This document shows, one piece after another, positions 47,097 through 51,141 of a stretch of 51,141 bases of DNA. A program made the position numbers and the translations under genes. The stretch covers positions 1 to 51,141 of the forward strand of contig JAUCBJ010001079.1 in NCBI GenBank assembly GCA_032718475.1, read 5' to 3'. This DNA is from Nemertoderma westbladi. Taxonomy: Eukaryota > Xenacoelomorpha > Nemertodermatida > Nemertodermatidae. Every line of letters begins with the position of its first letter. The first letter of the stretch is position 1. Below the pieces are notes generated by a model. The model did no database searches, had not been told where the DNA came from, and saw only the letters and a program-made list of their open reading frames with translations.

Positions 47097-48875
47097 TCAA
47101 GGGAGGCATTTTTATCCTGGCGATTGTCGGGATCTCACCGACAAGGCTATTTACACGAGCAGTACCTGCGAACCAAAGCAAATTTTAAGCGGGTTTTACG
47201 GGATTGCAAACGCAATGAAAATAAAAATAGAGATGACAGGCTTGCAGAATCCTTTATTACAGCGAGTTCTGGAAAATTTGGAATTGGTAAGTTTTGGTCA
47301 CAGGTACACAATCGTTGCTCAGTGCGCTCCACAGCCCCTAATAAGGTTGGTGACGCCTGTGGACCAGAAGAGATAAGCGAAATGTGGGGTGCGCATTTTG
47401 AAAAAATCTATAACTGTGTTAATGATGATTCTGATGCCATCTTTGTAGATCCAAAGTTAAATGATATTATTTTCAGTGATATTAAAGTTAATTTAAATGA
47501 TATATTTGACGCTCTACATAGCTTAAATCTAGGTAAAGCATGTGGTTCAGATGGGGTATCGGGTGAGCATTTTATTTTCGGATGTGGTCCTGGCCTATTA
47601 AAGAAATTACGTGTACTAATTAATGCTATATTTGTACATGGGTATCTACCAGTAAGGATGATGGATTGCATTATTATACCGTTAGTTAAGGATAGAACCG
47701 GTGATATTACGTCAAAGGATAATTATCGGGGTATTTGTCTCTCTACTGTGCTTAGTAGAATTCTAGAATCCGTAATGCTTAATATTTGTAGGGGTAAATT
47801 AAGGACGGTTGATAACCAGTTTGGTTTCAAGTGTAACTTAGGTACGGAGACGTGTATATATGCTTATAAGGAATTAATAAATCATTATCTAACTCATGAC
47901 TCTCCGGTGTATGTCTGTATGCTCGATGCCTCTAAGGCGTTCGACAGGGTAAACCACTATAAGTTATTTAGGAAATTATTAGATAGAGGTGTTCCACGGT
48001 ATTTGGTTAGGGTATTGTTATTTTGGTATAGAAATCAATCTATGTGTGTTAAATGGGACGGCATTTTATCTTCAAAGTTCAAAGTTACAAACTCGACAAA
48101 ACAAGGCGGTATATTTTCTCCCGTGCTATTTATAATATATATTGACGATTTAAGTACTGAACTGACTAATACGGGAGTAGGGTGTTTTATTGACAATATT
48201 AGAGTAAATAATTTGTTATATGCAGACGATATGTGCTTGATTTCCAATTCAATTGTAGGGCTACAAATACTGATCGATTCGGCGGTATCTTATGCCAATA
48301 GGAATTCAATTGTTTTTAATGTGAAGAAAAGTAAATGTATATATTACTTTCCGAGATCTAATAGGATAACTTCAATTACAAATGTTTTCTTGTATGATAA
48401 ACCAGTTGAAATTGTTGAGCAATTTTCATATTTAGGCCATATTCTACATTCTAGTACAGATGATGACATTGATATCAAGGCCCAAATGTGTTCCTTATAT
48501 GCAAGAGCCAATATGTTAATGAGAAAGTTTGGAAATTGTTCCCGTGCAGTAAAAATATGCCTATTTAGAACTTTTTGTACGCCGATTTACTGTAATAGTT
48601 TATGGGCTAGAATGAACTACTCTGATTGTGTTTATAGAAAACTGAAAGTAGCGTACAATAATGCACTTCGTTTGTTTTTTCGGATATCTAGAGTTACTGA
48701 TGACATACCAACGAGTATGTCATTAACATGTGGAGAATTAAATATACCTATGTTGATTCATATAACGTACAACAGCCTTTGTAGCCTTACCAAACGTCTA
48801 AACTGTACGGAGAATAGTATTTTGCGTACAATCCATAAAGAATGTCATCAGGATTCTAGAATTTTTTGTGCATGA
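47097..48875 (+). CDS. Non-LTR retrotransposon reverse transcriptase, 5'-truncated LINE
   Basis: An undamaged frame of 583 codons from 47124, open back to 47094. Motifs: LGKACGSDGVSGEHF (137-150), NYRGICLSTVLSRILES (200-216), MLDASKAFDRVNH with catalytic Asp268, NSTKQGGIFSPVLF, and LLYADDMCLIS with YADD at 366-369. A thumb and C-terminal part without RNase H follows. No apurinic endonuclease domain lies upstream, as expected of a LINE truncated at its 5' end during insertion. An intact frame suggests recent arrival. It differs from the LINE at 30777 (motifs A and B are unlike), so two LINE lineages are present. The clade is uncertain. Confidence 0.88.
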   Translation, partial: SREAFLSWRLSGSHRQGYLHEQYLRTKANFKRVLRDCKRNENKNRDDRLAESFITASSGKFGIGKFWSQVHNRCSVRSTAPNKVGDACGPEEISEMWGAHFEKIYNCVNDDSDAIFVDPKLNDIIFSDIKVNLNDIFDALHSLNLGKACGSDGVSGEHFIFGCGPGLLKKLRVLINAIFVHGYLPVRMMDCIIIPLVKDRTGDITSKDNYRGICLSTVLSRILESVMLNICRGKLRTVDNQFGFKCNLGTETCIYAYKELINHYLTHDSPVYVCMLDASKAFDRVNHYKLFRKLLDRGVPRYLVRVLLFWYRNQSMCVKWDGILSSKFKVTNSTKQGGIFSPVLFIIYIDDLSTELTNTGVGCFIDNIRVNNLLYADDMCLISNSIVGLQILIDSAVSYANRNSIVFNVKKSKCIYYFPRSNRITSITNVFLYDKPVEIVEQFSYLGHILHSSTDDDIDIKAQMCSLYARANMLMRKFGNCSRAVKICLFRTFCTPIYCNSLWARMNYSDCVYRKLKVAYNNALRLFFRISRVTDDIPTSMSLTCGELNIPMLIHITYNSLCSLTKRLNCTENSILRTIHKECHQDSRIFCA

Positions 48876-49880
48876 TTAAATATTGTACTTAAGCGAAGAT
48901 ATATTCTTTTGTTCTGCTGTGCTATTACATAAATACTGTATTTTGTTTATTTTACGTACCGGTACCCGTTTTGTCTTTTTTCTTTGCCATAACTAAATAT
49001 TTTATGGGCCTAGGCCTGGAATAAAGAATATAAAATATTTAATAATTATTAGTAATAATATAATATCAAAAGATGTGTCCAAAGAAAATTATACTGTAAT
49101 AGTGGATGACGTCATTATATCTATTTATTGACTGTATAATCGGCCTGCTGCACTGCAGCTGCATATCTCAATTATATTAATTAACCAACTCCCATACGTT
49201 TGTAACGAGTAGGAGTAAGGACCAAACACATCCCCGGCCCAACAATATACACCATGTTGGCATAAAGTTTTAGCTTTGGTTGTAATTGAATGGGTTATTT
49301 TATTTCTTGAATCTTTCTTATTCCGTACTGAATATCGGAATAATTCCCCAATAATATGGATAATAATATTTTATTATTATTCAGCGAGTCAAGTTTATTA
49401 TAATATAATATACCCAAGATACAGAGAGTAGTTGTAGTGCTAGTGGTAGTGGCCCATAATAATGTGACAACAACATTTTAACCGTCACGTGATGTGCTGA
49501 TATAAATCTTGTGAGAAAGGAAATTATGTCTAATTTAGTTTGCTTTCTTTCTTTCTGGGAATGCCCTCAAGCTATTGGCATTCCTAATTCCATGGTAATA
49601 ACTATAAACCAATGGGGGAAAGGATGTGAACAACGCCCACCACAGAATGCGAATGCTTGCATGAAGTTGGCGTCATTCTGTCATTCTTAAGAAAGAGTTT
49701 ATTGTGCGAATGGCGTTGTATTGTACTGGGGCTGTTAGCTGGGCATCAGGTTAGGAAAGTTTATGGGGGATGTTTATGGCGTCTCTTTAGGGTCAATATT
49801 CAGTGTTTTAATATTTTTTATTCAGTATAAATTTACATTCAGTAATAATTCATATCTTTCAGTGTTCTACAATATCTTTT
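48876..49880. other. Intergenic, no gene seen
   Basis: About 1 kb after the LINE. There is no clear poly(A) tail directly after the stop. Short AT repeats occur near 49050-49070 and 49340-49410. Confidence 0.4.
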
Positions 49881-50315
49881 AGTAATTAATAAATTATCGT
49901 TCAGTAATACTGAATTATCTTTCAGTATTTACTGAATTATCTTTCAGTATTTACTGAATTATCTTTCAGTATTTACTGAATTATCTTTCAGTATTTACTG
50001 AATTATCTTTCAGTATTTACTGAATTATCTTTCAGTATTTACTGGATTATCTTTCAGTATTTACTGAATTATCTTTCAGTAATACTTAATTATCTTTCAG
50101 TAAAGTATTTATCTTTCAGTGATTATCTTTCAGTAATACTTAATTATCTTTCAGTAACGTATTTATCTTTCAGTGATTATCTTTCAGTATTTACTGAATT
50201 ATCTTTTAGTATTTACTGGATTATCTTTCAGTATTTACTGAATTATCTTTCAGTAATACTTAATTATCTTTCAGTAACGTATTTATCTTTCAGTGATTAT
50301 CTTTCAGTATTTGCA
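49881..50315. repeat. 22-bp tandem repeat with variants
   Basis: The unit TTATCTTTCAGTATTTACTG plus AA recurs with a 22-bp period from about 49918 to 50090. It is mixed with shorter forms (TTATCTTTCAGTAATACTTAA, GTATTTATCTTTCAGTGA) up to about 50312. The word CAGTATTTACTG is an imperfect palindrome, and TTTCAG resembles a splice acceptor in every unit. Confidence 0.9.
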
Positions 50316-50754
50316 ATAGCATATCAGTATAAAATCACTCGTTATAATAAATTCCGTATAAATTCCTTTATCTCTCTATTGAATTCAATAGGCCAATCAC
50401 AAAAAAGGCATATTCTAGAATATATAATGTTAATTTACGAAAACTGTCGACGGTGCAGTATGGCCTATGCAGTATGAAGTTACACTAGGCTACACAGTTT
50501 GTTGTTAGTTATGTATTAGCGTTTGACAGTGTGAAAGTTAGTGTTTGTTATTAGTGTTTGAAAGTTCCTGTACTGGTGATGGGTTTACTGGTGAAATTTT
50601 AAAATCAACCTTCCCAAAGGGCAAAACTATAACTATTCAGCTAACTACCTTAACGAAATTGAAGTCATTTTCCGAGAACTTTGGAGCCTCCGCCTGTTCT
50701 AGAATTTTGGAAATTTTGTGTCTTATTACTTCTTTCTTTAGAGTCATTCACTTC
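50316..50754. other. Intergenic, no sure gene
   Basis: A plus-strand 72-codon frame at 50545 has some protein-like composition but no recognisable domain. Nothing else is seen. Confidence 0.3.
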
Positions 50755-51141
50755 AAAGGTTAGAAGGGCGAACTTCCAGGTAGAGAATTCTAGAATCGGT
50801 TTCAAGTTCAGATGAAGCGGCTCGAAGAATACGCAGGTCACGTGTTATACTTAACGGTTCTGTAGAAGGACGACCTTGTCGACGGCCTCCCAACGGAACC
50901 CGGCTAGTAACTCTCCGTCTAGAACCGCCCGCTGTGCCGGAGCGAGGTACCGAATTCGCAGCAGCGTTAAACATTGTAGGCGAATTTGCCGGAACTTGAA
51001 TTCTATAAGGGGAGAAACTAGTCGACAATTCCGCTCGGACAGCTTCCCTTACCGAATCTACTGTAAACGCATTTGGCATAGGTGGTGGCGAGGTCGATGG
51101 ATTTGTATTCTCGTTTAGATTGCGATTGTGAATGGTGGGAG
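50755..51141 (-). CDS. Partial coding stretch at the right window edge, unknown
   Basis: On the minus strand a GC-richer frame enters from the right edge (open at least from about 51110), contains PPPMPNAFTVDSVREAVRAE and later TSRVPLGGRRQGRPSTEP, and stops at about 50755. The codon use is like that of the coding regions elsewhere in the window and unlike the AT-rich surroundings. It could be the end of a host gene or of a mobile-element protein. No domain is recognised. Confidence 0.4.

Overview
This is a 51 kb piece of a metazoan nuclear genome. The signs are spliceable genes with GT/AG boundaries, a eukaryotic cytosolic cysteinyl-tRNA synthetase, a PAXX-like end-joining factor, BEL/Pao LTR retrotransposons, LINEs, a tRNA-derived SINE and short inverted-repeat transposons. 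AT-rich spacers alternate with GC-richer coding DNA, and long G or C homopolymer runs are common. A marine invertebrate is likely, but I cannot fix the phylum.

Layout. 1-16.7 kb holds same-strand BEL/Pao material. First comes a pol remnant (gag end, A17 protease, integrase) with the reverse transcriptase cut out in frame. A spacer follows, then an unusual third reading frame (a DEDD-exonuclease-like half, an in-frame UAG, and a zinc-knuckle half), a polypurine tract and a 1.5 kb LTR. A 4 kb array of 61-bp units comes next, then a second copy of the LTR and a gag frame with two stops that ends where the first element's gag begins. 18.05-22.17 kb is an array of about 147 copies of a 28-bp unit. 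22-32 kb is AT-rich, with one transposon carrying GTGGGG ends, a few candidate exons, a complete PAXX-like gene on the minus strand, and a broken LINE interrupted by a SINE.

32.5-41.7 kb is the most striking part: a two-exon CARS1 gene on the minus strand that has been invaded by two different minisatellites, both at coding boundaries. The single intron is almost wholly about 89 copies of a 42-bp unit made of the last 28 nt of exon 1 plus the first 14 nt of the intron, so each full unit carries an exon end and a GT splice donor. The region after the stop codon is about 65 copies of a 51-bp unit built from the last codons, the stop and the start of the 3' UTR. Both periods are multiples of three, unlike the 61- and 28-bp arrays outside genes.

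41.8-51 kb holds two more copies of the GTGGGG-ended transposon, a palindromic TTAGTGCCCGCG repeat cluster, a G16-T-C21 inverted homopolymer, a full SINE, a 5'-truncated LINE with an intact reverse transcriptase frame, a 22-bp array and a partial minus-strand coding stretch at the right edge.

Only CARS1 and PAXX are recognisable host genes, with roles in translation and DNA end joining. Nearly everything else is mobile or tandemly repeated DNA.
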